DNA of 64,000 nucleotides, taken from positions 2,170,001 to 2,234,000 of the forward strand of contig CAUWAG010000006.1 in assembly GCA_963556695.1 (NCBI GenBank), read 5' to 3'. This stretch comes from Anthostomella pinea. Lineage: Eukaryota > Ascomycota > Sordariomycetes > Xylariales > Xylariaceae. Shown in pieces: positions 1 to 12,565 of the stretch (position 1 is its first letter; the number at the start of each line of letters is the position of its first letter). The position numbers and the translations under genes were made by a program. The notes beneath the pieces were generated by a model. That model saw only the letters and a program-made list of their open reading frames with translations, had not been told where the DNA came from and did not search any database.

Positions 1-373
1 AACCATTGATTTGGAAGTCAAGAAGATGCTATCAAGCCGGGAGTACCCCTAGCATGCGCTGATGTACACCCGCCACCATCAAATAGTAATACAATGTCCA
101 TGTACAAGGCCGGCCGAACATGCACACCGGCCTGGTCGGACAACTTCTTTCACTTCCCTCCACTGACAACGGCCTCGTCTTTCCCCTTCAGCAACCACGC
201 ATCAGTCCCAGCTGGTCTAGAGTTAGTAAACAGTTCGCCTATGATGAGGTCGGTTCTGAGTATCCCTTACCCTGTGTCCTTCTGCCGTACGATGTTGTTC
301 GACTTCCCCGTCTCCTTGCCCTATTCCCCAAGGTCAGCAACGAAACGCATGCTCGTGTCGGAGTTGTCGCGGA
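1..373. other. Flank downstream of isd11
   Basis: This is sequence beyond the isd11 stop codon, presumably its 3' UTR plus spacer. Two overlapping open frames on the plus strand are antisense to isd11 and have no recognisable family motif. No gene is called. Confidence 0.4.
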
Positions 374-845
374 TTATCTCGCCACAATGCCACATACCGC
401 CATGCCCCCTTCGACCACTAAGCGGTCAATCTGGAAGAACTGACTGACGACGGTTTGCCGCTGCCACAGTCGCGTTAGCGCCCCCTACACCCATCACAGC
501 TCTCCTGACAAAGGTCGCACCTTGATGACTTGTAGCTCCTTGAGCCCCTTCTGTATGAGTTCTTGTATCTGGCGAGGGTCCTCGACGCTCTTGCTGTCCC
601 GGAAGGCATCTCTCGTCCGTCGCTTCGCGTATTCCCTGAAGTTGTAGGCTTGGAACTGCTCGCCCTGGCGGAGGAGTTGTCGGTACTGGATTGCGCGCAG
701 GGGGTCGCAGGTCAGTTTCTGTGCTCTGTGCTCCGTGCAGGTGGTGAAGTGGAAGCTTGGAGCAAGGTATGCGCAGGGCAGTTTGGCTCACCAGTGACCG
801 GGCTTGCTGCGGCAAGTCGCCCTTGAGGGCTGAGACTATTGACAT
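374..845 (-). CDS. isd11: ISD11 / LYRM4-type Fe-S cluster assembly protein
   Basis: Three exons (792-845, 521-685, 374-460) give 101 residues, the usual length for ISD11. ISD11 is a small LYR-motif protein of the mitochondrial matrix that binds and stabilises the cysteine desulfurase Nfs1 and, with acyl carrier protein, supports Fe-S cluster synthesis. The LYR triplet lies at residues 18-20 and is followed by a conserved run ([15 protein letters not shown]), then KGLKELQ and a C-terminal [17 protein letters not shown]. Introns of 106 and 60 nt have GTGAGC and GTGCGA donors and both are phase 0. The first falls exactly between the Leu and Tyr codons of LYR. The ATG at 845 is the only start giving the short N-terminal helix. 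No single frame covers the gene, so it is easily missed. Confidence 0.88.
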
Positions 846-1499
846 GTCGACTACAACGGTACCGCGTCAAGGGAGGAAAAGGAAAGTAGAGGTCGGATTC
901 CAATAAGTCGCAAAGGTTATCATGGGGGGGGGAGAGAGATGATGCAACCAACGGATGACAAAACCGCTGCAGCTTTTTTTGGAGCTCTTGATAGCAGCCC
1001 GCGCGCCCGCAAATAAGTAAGCACAACCGGCCTCGGTCGGGTCTAAGCATCATCGGCGCCGAGCACCAACGGCCACCGACCCCGGCCATTCCAAGGTTCC
1101 CGGTCTCCAGTTCGTCACCCGTGGTACCCTTTATTCTAGAAACTCTTTGAAGAAGAAGGGTCCTCGTCTCTTAGAGATGCACGTGGTAGAGACATGGTTA
1201 GTTACCCATACACTATATTCGTGACATCTTACAAGCTGCCTAACCTATAGGCCTCCACGTCAACCCGGGTGTAAGCCGCCATGCAGGCAGCTTAACAAGC
1301 CGCCTCCCTACATATGTATACAACCATGAGCTTCGACAGTGCAGAGCCTGTGATCCATGACTGCACACCCTCGTTATATACTTCTTGCCCTCCGATACTC
1401 GTAGTATGACTCCTGCCAATGTTCAGGACCAGGATACAATAGCATGGCAGCTCAGGGGCTGCTTTCCGCGCTCCGGGCACTTAGACCTGTCGTCTAAGG
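846..1499. other. Intergenic, upstream of isd11 and downstream of the MYND-like gene
   Basis: This should hold the isd11 promoter (read leftwards) and the 3' end of the next gene. Small open frames (712-1089 and 1292-1480, minus) show no family motif. Nothing else is seen. Confidence 0.4.
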
Positions 1500-2969
1500 C
1501 TAGGGTAACACTATAGCTCCAGATTTCCGTTGCCATGCCGCCATAGCATCAGGCAGCGTGACTATGTGGTCTTCGATCTTCCTGGCTCGATACCTCGACC
1601 TGTCCTGCGGATCGAACTCGAGCTGGCCCTTATCATCCACCTCGAGCCGCGCCTTTTCTCGTTCTATGAGATGAAGCAGGTCGCGATGTTGCTGAAAGTT
1701 GTCGGCATAACACCGCGCCGAGCAGAAGATGGTCTGAACCCCCAGACTCTCTACGCACTCTCGACAGAAGACCACCACCGGCGGGCCGGCATCCATGTCC
1801 ACATCCTCGTCATGCAGCTGCACGCAGTCCATGCCCGACGCACATTCGTGTGTCGCCTGCATGTGTCCTCTCTGTCCAGCCAGGGTCAGCCATCTTGATA
1901 CTGAACACGATAGGGGTAGACTCACGTAGCCTGCGTCATTGCACTCCTGGGAGCAGAACACGACGGGTTCCCTCCGCACTCCAAAGTGTTCGGCCAGCAG
2001 CTGGCACAGTGGGCACGCAGAGAAGTCCTTCGCGTCGACCTTCTTAAGACAGACCGCGCATGGGGGAAGTTGATGCTCATCGTGCTGACGGCTGGCAGCC
2101 GCAGCAGCCCTGGCCCTGTCCTGCCGTGCTTTGTCCTTCTTGGCTCTATCCAGCTCATGCGCGGCTTTGGCTCTCTTGAGCTCCTCGTACTTCTTCAGGA
2201 GCTGATGCTTCTCCTCGTCCTGGTGGCCTTTGGCCAACTGACGGTCGCGCAGCATGGCGTTGATGGCGTCGGCAATGGGCATCCCGTTCGCCACCATGTC
2301 CATGTACTTCTGGCTCTTGGCGGCTCCCGCGACGTCGTGGTTGGGCTGGAAGAATATGTCAATGTAGGCGTCGGTGCGCGCTTTGGGCGACTTGGCCGCT
2401 CTCAAGGCGTCTATGAAGCCATTGAACACTTCTTCATTCCGGACAGCGCCGTCGCTAAAGGCTTCCTGCAGGTCGGAAGCAAGCTGGTCGGCGGTAATGC
2501 TGCGATCGTTCAACTTCTGCTGCAGTGCGCGTGCCTCGGCCGGCGTCTGACAGGCCTTATGGAGGTTCAGACTCCGGACCTTGTCGCGATACCAGTCCTT
2601 CTTCTCGTCGTATATGCGCTGGTCAATGGTTCTGAAGTCGACGTCGTGCTGGTGGGCCCTGGTGAAGAGGGTATCGAGCTCCTGCAAGAAGGCGCGGCGT
2701 CCCGAGAACCACTCCTTGGTGGCGGAATTCAGGTAGCGATCCCTCATCCGGTTGAGGAGGCGCGTCCAGCAGTCGGGGCACTCGACGACATGGATTTTGC
2801 CGTGGTCCCTGGCACATTCAGCCTTGATGGTCTGCACATCTTCGGCGCATAGCTTGCGTTCCCTCTGAAGGGTCAGGACCTCGTCCCATGGCTCCAACAT
2901 GTTGTCCTGATCTCCTCCCACGCAGGCCTCCCCGCTTATCCCCAGTGACCCTGACGCTATCTCGCTCAC
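1500..2969 (-). CDS. Cysteine-rich MYND-like zinc-binding protein
   Basis: The reading frame stays open for 489 codons, but 1872-1925 looks like a 54-nt intron (GTGAGT donor, CTGAC branch, CAG acceptor) whose removal keeps frame and leaves 471 residues. Without removal, 18 residues would interrupt a Cys cluster. The C-terminal third has CAVC, CPLC, FCSQEC, HECASGMDC, FCREC and FCSARC plus a QQHRDLLH segment. This spacing resembles a doubled MYND-type finger, a zinc fold used mainly for protein contacts. A further CPDC pair sits near residue 60. Residues around 250-290 are Lys/Arg/Ala-rich and probably helical or coiled coil. No enzymatic domain is seen and the function is unknown. A long open frame on the opposite strand (1986-2852) is a compositional shadow. 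Confidence 0.72.
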   Translation of the reverse strand: MSEIASGSLGISGEACVGGDQDNMLEPWDEVLTLQRERKLCAEDVQTIKAECARDHGKIHVVECPDCWTRLLNRMRDRYLNSATKEWFSGRRAFLQELDTLFTRAHQHDVDFRTIDQRIYDEKKDWYRDKVRSLNLHKACQTPAEARALQQKLNDRSITADQLASDLQEAFSDGAVRNEEVFNGFIDALRAAKSPKARTDAYIDIFFQPNHDVAGAAKSQKYMDMVANGMPIADAINAMLRDRQLAKGHQDEEKHQLLKKYEELKRAKAAHELDRAKKDKARQDRARAAAAASRQHDEHQLPPCAVCLKKVDAKDFSACPLCQLLAEHFGVRREPVVFCSQECNDAGYVSLPLSCSVSRWLTLAGQRGHMQATHECASGMDCVQLHDEDVDMDAGPPVVVFCRECVESLGVQTIFCSARCYADNFQQHRDLLHLIEREKARLEVDDKGQLEFDPQDRSRYRARKIEDHIVTLPDAMAAWQRKSGAIVLP

Positions 2970-3458
2970 TGACGGTCAGGTACACCAAGTGAAGGTGCTA
3001 GTACATGTATCTAGCGCGCGCGCTCTAGGTAGAGAAAGCAGTTCCGGATGGCGTGAAGCCGACTTCGCAACAGTGGGACACGTCGATTCCTGAAGGGTTC
3101 GTTATAAAAAGAGCAGAAGATATAATGGACGTTTGTTCGTGTGACTTCAAGACTTAGCGGTGTGAAGATACCGTTGTCGTGAAGATGAAGTTGGTGAGAG
3201 TGAATCATAGTAGTATAATATATAATATCCTAGTAAGGGAGATGCAGGTCCAAGCGTCCCGCCGCCAAATTTCATCGGCAGTGCGCAGTCGCAATCCGCA
3301 ATCCGCAATCCGCCATCCAACGGCAACCGTCTACCTATACACCACCTAACTCACCTTCTTGACGTACCGCCAGCAACCTCCCGTCGTTGTTTCTGCTACA
3401 GTTGAAGAGCGAGACACCGCGATCCTTCCGCGCTGACCATACAGTACTACCTAGGACC
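2970..3458. other. Divergent promoter region with short heptamer repeat
   Basis: This 489-bp spacer lies between two divergently transcribed genes. Positions 3289-3314 carry about three and a half copies of the heptamer GCAATCC. The stretch just before the SF3b5 start is pyrimidine-rich with ACC/CAGC tracts, as in fungal leaders. A TATA-like ATAATATATAATAT lies near 3212-3226. Confidence 0.5.
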
Positions 3459-3811
3459 ATGGTAAGTCAGCACCCACCCCCAACCTGCCCAGCCGTGACC
3501 GCTTACCTACCTACCACCACCTCCAGGCCGACAAGCTGCGCACACAGCAGGAGCTCGAGCGGCTGCAGGCCAAGTACGTGGGGACGGGCCACCCGGACAC
3601 GACGTCGTGGGAGTGGCGGACCAACATCGCGCGCGACACGTACTCGAGCATCGTCGGCCACCCACCGCACCTGGCCTACATCGCCCTGGCCCAGAACGAG
3701 CCCGCCGCCAAGGTCCGCGCCCAGCTGATCCGCAAGATGGTCCAGCCGTGTGGCCCGCCACCGCCGCGCGAGGGCGAGGAGCCTGTGGTGTCACAGGGAG
3801 GCAAAGCTTGA
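3459..3811 (+). CDS. SF3B5: SF3b complex subunit 5 (SF3b10 / Ysf3)
   Basis: Two exons, 3459-3461 and 3527-3811, encode 95 residues. This is the smallest subunit of the SF3b part of the U2 snRNP, which holds the branch site in the spliceosome. Diagnostic segments are QLQAKYVGTGH-like (here LERLQAKYVGTGHPDTT), EWRTNIARDTY, LAYIALAQNE and the C-terminal KMVQPCGPP. The first exon consists of the ATG alone: the donor GTAAGT begins directly after it, and the 65-nt intron ends in CCACCTCCAG. Starting downstream would lose the conserved N-terminal DKLRTQQEL helix, so the split start is preferred. The last dozen residues are a variable tail. Confidence 0.93.
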
Positions 3812-4362
3812 TTGAATCATCACTCTGTTGCGCTTATACATGCTAGGCCGAAGGATTGCGAAGGCAGGCACTGCGCGTTGGTTACATCATCGGAAGACCT
3901 GGAGTGGTCGAGCTACAAGGCAATCATAATGATACAACACAACCGGATGTGCGCGCGGTCGAGACGATCACATTGCACCAACAAGGCCGCGGGCCCCAGG
4001 CCCCAGGCCCCGAATAGGGGACACATATATACACGCCATGTCACAATGCCTCATTTTGAGCTGCGTGGAAATGGGCCGAATTGCAGTGTATAGCCACGCG
4101 AGACTGCTAGGCTTAGATATGGGTCGTCGATGAGACTTGGGAGAAGGATGATTGCGGGCCTCGTGGACGCTGCAGACTGCAGATGATTCCGAGGCGAACA
4201 AAGCAGTGCATGGAGAATCAACCCAGCCCATACCTTCTCGCAGGAGACGAGCAACTCGTCCCACTAGTAATCAATCAACCCTGGCTGCCTACACATGAAC
4301 GCCGTGACATGACTCCTGACCATTGCCCCATCTCGCTAATAGTGCCAAAGGAATATCAAGTT
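3812..4362. other. Convergent 3' spacer
   Basis: This 551-bp spacer lies between the 3' ends of SF3B5 and nse3. It has an A/T-rich stretch near 4021-4040 and a GGCCCCAGG direct pair at about 3991-4007. No gene is recognised. Confidence 0.4.
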
Positions 4363-5418
4363 TCACCCTTCCTCGTCCTGTTCTTCGGCTGTGCCATTCG
4401 CGCCCTGCAGTCGGTCTGCCCTCTGAATGCCCAGACTCCTCTCAATCCTGATATCAAAGTCGTCGGGCAGCTCGCCCCAGACCTGGCGCACGACGGCGGC
4501 GATGGTCGGGGGCGGCACCTCGACGCGGCCCCGCGGTCCGACGCACCAGGTGACTATGTCCTCCTCTGCTTCGGCCTTCTCGGTCACCTTGTCTACGTAG
4601 CCTTGTCTGACTATTCTCTGCAGCACATCGTCGGTCTTGCCCACGGGCAGGTTCTGGCTCGCGTTGAGGCGTGTCAAGTAGCGTCGTAGTTTCACGTCGC
4701 TCAGCTCTCCTCCCGTGAGCACGATGAGGGAGATGACCATGGTGTAGAAGCCGACGTAGGCGGCCTCGTCGGACGAGCTGGGTATGCGTGACGGGCCGAT
4801 GATGGGCTGTGCCCTGTACTCGCGCGGCAAGGAGGAGATCAGGATGTACTGTCGGGAGGAGGTGCTGGCTTGCGAGGTCGCCTTCCTGGCTGTAGCCTCT
4901 GTGCAGACGTGTTAGCGGACCACAGCATGGGGTTGGTTGGACGATTGGCGCCTTACTCTGCTTTTCCTTGAGGGTGCGCTTCTCTCGAACAGGCAACTCG
5001 GACATCTCCATGCCAAAGACCTTCTGAAGCTGGTCCTGGGCGGCGTCGAAGACTCGCTTGAACGAGCGCGCATTGTTCCCCAGGACTGCCGTTGCGCAGG
5101 GCTGTCAGCACCGAGTATAACTACCTACCCAGATAGGTGTCGGTGCATACCTTTGTCCCGTATACCATCCCTCTTGATTGGTACCCTCGCGTATTCGCAT
5201 GCCAGGGCGTAGCGCACCAGCTTCTTGACCAGCTGGTCGCCGGTGCCGTCGGCAGCTGCTGGCTTCAGGTCTACGTCGCCGTCCTGCTCTTTGTCGGACA
5301 GCTCGTCGTCGTCGTCGTCGTCGGACTGGTTGTTCTTTCGCGATTGGCGGCGTCGGCGTGTGTCGTTCTCGTCGTCATGGTTGCCTGTTCGCCGGCGGCG
5401 CTGCGACGGAGGGGGCAT
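4363..5418 (-). CDS. nse3: Nse3, MAGE-domain subunit of the Smc5/6 complex
   Basis: Three exons (5151-5418, 4957-5085, 4363-4898) give 310 residues. Nse3 pairs with Nse1 and Nse4 to bridge the Smc5/6 heads and bind DNA during repair and replication-fork processing. The N-terminal 50 residues are disordered, with Arg-rich and Asp-rich (six-Asp) runs. The MAGE homology domain follows: LVKKLVRYALACEY near the start of the winged-helix fold, then VFGMEMSELP, YILISSLPREYR, FYTMVISLIVLTGGELSD (the hydrophobic MAGE signature) and YLTRLNASQNLP. Introns are 65 and 58 nt with GTATGC and GTAAGG donors and keep frame. The C-terminal tail beyond DDFDIRIERS is short and acidic. Confidence 0.85.
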
Positions 5419-5846
5419 GGCTGCTACAGCCTAGAGAGTGGTTTTTGGGGAGGAGATGCGAATCTGCGCGAATTCCTCTGTTCAAAGTTCAAAAACAATG
5501 CCTGTCCAGGTACCTAGGTAGAGTACTCGGTAGTGCATGACTCTGTCGCATGGACATGTGAATGTTGGCGGGGACGGAGACGGAGACGCGCCTTTCTCGA
5601 GTCTTTAATTGATTGACGAAAAGTCACGTCGCGTCGGGCCAAGACCCCCAAGACTTGGACCCCTGTATATGCATGTACCTACCTATGTACCTACTTTAAT
5701 TATTCAAGAGCTGTCCCAATTAGGGAATGAGACCAAAAAACACAGAAATGTGTTAAAAGGTGTGTCTTGGATCTCAGCAAGAATCGCGCGCGGCAGAGTT
5801 GTCGCCGGCTATCCTGTCACGACCACGCACCACCCGAGCCGTCTTC
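5419..5846. other. Divergent promoter nse3 / sls1
   Basis: This 428-bp region is shared by two divergent genes. It has direct repeats of CTACC/TACCTA type at 5670-5700 and a purine-rich GGAGACGGAGACG at 5575-5588. An in-frame upstream start for sls1 at 5760 is a TTG/GTG-type non-ATG extension and is not used here. Confidence 0.4.
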
Positions 5847-8775
5847 ATGATCGCGAGAGGTCTGGCTGGTGGCGCTGTCTGTTTCAGATGCCAGTTGCGT
5901 CTCCTTCGTCAGCGGCAGACGACGCCCCGACTGCTTGCACCGACCTCCCGCCGCCCATCGCCTCTCGTACGGTGCTTTGCCAGCGAGTCGCCAGCTCGCT
6001 CCTCCGAGTTTGACCATGCCGCAGAGATAGACCAGGAGGAACTGCACCAAGATAAGGAATCCAGACCCAGAGCGAGGGGAAGGGGGAAGGGAACCTCTGC
6101 CGTCCGGAGGCTCAACATCCACAAGAGACATTTGGCTGGCAACCGGGTCCTCACTGAGGACGCCGAGAGTCTGGGTTCTAACATGCTGGGCAAGCCTGCC
6201 TATGCCATCGTCATGAGAGACGGCGGCTTTTTCAAGAAGAGGAAGAATCAGTCTGTCGATCCCCTGTTCGAGCCCGAGTCCGATCAAGCCCATGCCAACC
6301 TGGCCAACATTGAAGCCATGCTCGACAGCCAGCGAAACCCCCCAACTGCCGCCGAGGCTCGCAGGAACATCGACGAACTGAGGCCCAAGACAGATACGAC
6401 CCTGTCCGCGAGAGAGTTCCAGAAAGTAAAGGAATTGCTGATCGACGGCTTCCTGAGCTCACAACTGCAAGACTACCTCGAGCGCTGGAAAGGGGCTCAT
6501 AAACACCATCACGACGAGCACGAGCTTCCAACAACGGCTGCGGACCACCTCGAGAGCGATGCCATGAACACTTCGGCTGTCGACCTACTCGAGAGCGACG
6601 ACGAGGGAAATACCACAGCCGTCGATACCCCCGAGCACGACGACAATAACGCCCAAGCTCACCGATTCAGCTGGATCAATAACGTAACCCCCTGGGTTCC
6701 CTTGCGCATTCAGGGGGACGCCGACCCCAGTCTGCAAGGCTACATCACAAATTCGGCATCGACCAAGGAGAGGCTGGCCGTTCGTATCATGCGCGAGTGC
6801 TGGGGCCTTTCCATTGCCGAGCTGAGCACCGGACTGGGCGAGACCCGCGTGAGGATCCGCAACCGAGAGTTCATCCTCTTGATGCGTAGGTGCAACCCCT
6901 GTGACCAGTAACTTGTCGACAGCCTCACTAAATCATCCCTCGTAGGCGGCACCCAGCGTTTCGTCAACACAGTTGGCAAGATCCGCCTAGATGCCGGTGA
7001 GAAGATCGAATCATTCAGGAACCAGAAGACCCTCCGCTTGGTCACCACCAAGCCGAAAGCCGAGATGTTACTACAGGACTTTGACGAGATCCTCAACGGC
7101 GTCCACACCAGGACCTTGCCGGTGAAGTTGTTTGCCACGGAACCGCCTGACGATGCGGTGCTGGAGGAACTCGGACGTATTACGAATAGCGACGTTAGAA
7201 AGAGCCACAACGGGGAGAGGGTCAGTCCAGACATCACTACATCTACAAATGGCTCATGAGAATACTGACACGGCTCTGTCACAGCTCCACGTCACCTGGA
7301 TCGAGCTGAAGGCACGTGCAAAGCAAGGCCTTGTTGGGCTGGAGGACATGAGGCATATTGTCGCCCGTCTGCTCCTCACCGCCTTTGCACCTCCACGAGC
7401 GACGTCTACGCTCTATGCAGTCAATGCAGGGAACGATGGTCGACTCATACCCCATGTCGCAGCCAAGCACAAGTTGAACTGGCTGGACAAGATGGCACAC
7501 TGGGCTCGCTACGTGCTCCCCCTAGCACCTGAAACCGGCACGCCCACTCCAACGACTCCACCGATGCAACTTGAACTACCATTCGAGCCTCGGCCGGCGC
7601 TGGTGACTGACGGCATCTGGGAGATCAACGAGGGTGACGAGTTCTTCCCAGAGACGGCATTCCCTGCGCACCCAGTCAGATGGTCCGAGAACGTCCGCAC
7701 CTCGACCGCGGCCCACTTCGGCCACATACTACATCCCCACCAACCCACTACCGCCTCATCGCCTCGCTCCCAGACGGATCTGCTGGTCAGCAACGACCGC
7801 CGCGTCTTCTCTCCTATAACCCCACACCCACTTCACCTCGCCAATTTTGGCCCCAGCCAGGACAAAACCAGGCCCCAACAGCCAGCCCAGACCAGGGGCA
7901 CACTCCTGCTCCGCTTCTGGCCCTCCCCAGAGATAAACGTTCGTCCCAAGGCACTGCCAGACACCACCGAGGAGCAGGCGCCGGGAAACAAGAACAAGAA
8001 GAAGCGGGGCAAGCGACTCACCCCTCGCGCTGGCATGCCCCCAGCCCCGGTTCTCGAGCTCCGAATCGCCGTCTCCGAGTACGGCGACATCGAAGGCATC
8101 GAGTCGCTGCAGGCGATCCGGCACACACATCACACCAACGTCATGTTGCCGGCCTCGCCCGTCGACGTCCGCTTCACGCAGACGCAGTACGCTCTGCTCG
8201 AGGGCGCCGACTCGGCCACGCTCGCGGCCTGGCAGCCGCTGGCCGACTTTTTGGGATCCGCGCGCTTCGATCTGCAGGCCGGCAAGCTCGAGATGCCGCC
8301 GCGGCAGGCCTTCCCCGTGCCCCGCCGGCTGTTCGCCGATGAACCCGACCAGTCCCCAACCGCGTCCGGACAGCAGACCAATGGTCAGGGGCAGGCCCCC
8401 GATTCTCATGCGCTCGTCAACGTACTGTACGAGTTCGTCGGCCTCGAGCTGCACCGCTCCGTCGCGCTGCCCCACGAGGATGGCGGCAGCCTCCATCGCC
8501 TCGCCTACACGTCCATTGAGGCCGGCCAGGGCGGAGGCCGCCGTGCTGAGCTCACCCTCGAGCCCCTGGCCGCCACGCCTTCTGGTGGTGACGGCAACAC
8601 GTGGCCGGCAGCATCACCGCCGCCGGAAGGGGAAGGAGAGCGAGAGGGGGAGAGGGAGATGAGCGACGCCACGAGTGACAAGCAGCAAGATGACTTCTTG
8701 GCATGTTGCTATCGGTTGGCTACGTCGGGCTCGCTCTGGTCTGGCTCCGTTGTCCCACCGAGTCGCAAGACATGA
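5847..8775 (+). CDS. sls1: Sls1-like mitochondrial inner-membrane regulator
   Basis: Three exons (5847-6885, 6946-7220, 7285-8775) give 934 residues. In yeast Sls1 sits on the mitochondrial inner membrane and couples mitochondrial RNA polymerase to translation of membrane subunits. The first ATG opens an Arg-rich presequence with few acids, ending near CFASESPAR. The region around ELLIDGFLSSQLQDYLERW and the block WVPLRIQGDADPSLQGYITNSASTKERL followed by VRIMRECWGLS match the Sls1 N-terminal and KH-like domains. TQRFVNTVGKIRLD and the LHVTWIELKARAKQGL segment continue it across both introns (60 and 64 nt). The C-terminal half carries proline-rich linkers and a conserved DVRFTQTQYALL stretch. 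Identification is by segment resemblance, and the linkers are poorly conserved. Confidence 0.78.
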
Positions 8776-9433
8776 TGGCATATACTCTGCCTGTGTAATA
8801 ACTATAAATCATGTATATACCTATGTATCATCATCAGATCTCTTCTGAGCATCAATACCTACTGTACAATCTTGACATGGTTGTTACATTACATTAATCT
8901 CGATGCTCAATCAATCCCAACGTTACCGGAGGCTGTGGTGGCTTACACTACGCCAATTGGAATGAAATGGCGCCCCTGTCTACATCAACATGGGGAAGCT
9001 GCGTCGAAGACATTGCATCATCATTGACTGGCGTGTACTTCGAATGAAATGGTTGGTTGTTGTTACGATACTGGAGAAATGCATCGCGGAGCTACGACGA
9101 CGTTAGTACAGTAAGTTCCGACCTTGCGCAAACGGGGACGTGGTAGGTGGTAGATACGATGGCATCATATCACATCAACAAGTGGATCAATCACGAATCA
9201 CAAGCATCGGAAAATTTGAGTTCACGTCTATGACTCTATTTTACTACAAGCACAAGATGAGAAAGTTTTGTCGCGAGATGCCCATAACCCCTCCTCTCGT
9301 TGCGCTCCGAAGTCAAATCGTCCGAGTAGACAGATCATATCAAGTAGAAACAAGTCGTGCAGGCGTGATCATGTCGGGTGTGTGGTATCCCAGGGGTGGC
9401 AAAAGGTTGTAGTAAGGGTGGTGGGTGATACGC
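8776..9433. other. Convergent 3' spacer sls1 / tef1
   Basis: This 658-bp A/T-richer stretch should contain both 3' UTRs. TATAAATCATGTATATACC at 8805-8823 may act in 3' processing of sls1. No gene is recognised. Confidence 0.4.
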
Positions 9434-11690
<2,257 letters not shown>

Positions 11691-12565
11691 AGTTGCCAGA
11701 TGTTAATGCTTAATGATTAACGGTATAGTGACAGAGAATCGAAAGAAGATCAAGAGGGATGGGAGTGCGGGTTGGGAGTGGATGGGTTTTATTTTCCTGC
11801 AAGGTGGGGTTGGATTGTGCAAAAAGCCAGAAAAGCGCCTTGACACGCTTGAGCGCACCTGCGGGGCTGTTGCCCCTCCTTCCCTCCTTCAGGGCCCACA
11901 CCCACGGCCGCCACAACTCAGATTTTTATTTTGATTCACGAAATTTTCACATTTTCTTCCTATCCTGCCCACCACCTGCCCCATTTCGCCACACAGCCAC
12001 GGTCTCTGCCGCTTCTGCCCGCCATCCTGCATTACATTTCACACATGGCTGTTTGCAGTTCGCAACTTGCCAGCTTGCTCAATGTCATAACATGGGAATA
12101 TGTATCGACGGCAAGACTCATTGATGTCAATAATAACCTTGATGGAGAACTGACCGTGTGACGTTTCATTAGCCGCCGTCGGTCTGACTACATCCAATGT
12201 ACATGATACTCCATCAATGTACCCGGCGCCGTGTCATATCCGCGGCAGGCCGGCCTGACTCACCTCAAGCTTCATGGAATGTTGCTACCCAACCTCGAGC
12301 TCATATCAGCCTAACTTGAATCCACCCAAGCTTCCTCTTCCTCATCATGGATGCGCTCATGCAGCCTGTATGTCATGCGTCATCAGGCGAGCTTACCTGA
12401 ATGAGCAGATCGACAGCCCAGGAGGTAGCCTCATCATTATGCACTAAAAAGTATCTAAATTCGACAAGGTGTATCATTATTTCTAGCTTGTCCTATGCAT
12501 AAAAGCCTACCTTAGGTATATTTGTACACCTCTGTGGCAGCAGATGCTTCCAATCAAGTCGGCAT
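11691..12565. other. tef1 promoter region and spacer
   Basis: Read leftwards, this is the region upstream of tef1 transcription. It includes a pyrimidine tract (CCCCTCCTTCCCTCCTTC, 11871-11888) and TTTTATTTTGATTCACGAAA-type A/T-rich sequence near 11923-11945. Beyond about 12.1 kb no coding sequence is recognised. Confidence 0.4.

Noticed and set aside
1986..2852. A 288-codon plus-strand frame opposite the MYND-like gene
   Set aside because: It is antisense to a frame with Cys-motif support. Its Val/Leu/Gly-rich composition is typical of antisense shadows.
5760..5846. Upstream in-frame extension of sls1
   Set aside because: It begins at a non-ATG codon. The first ATG (5847) already opens a typical mitochondrial presequence.
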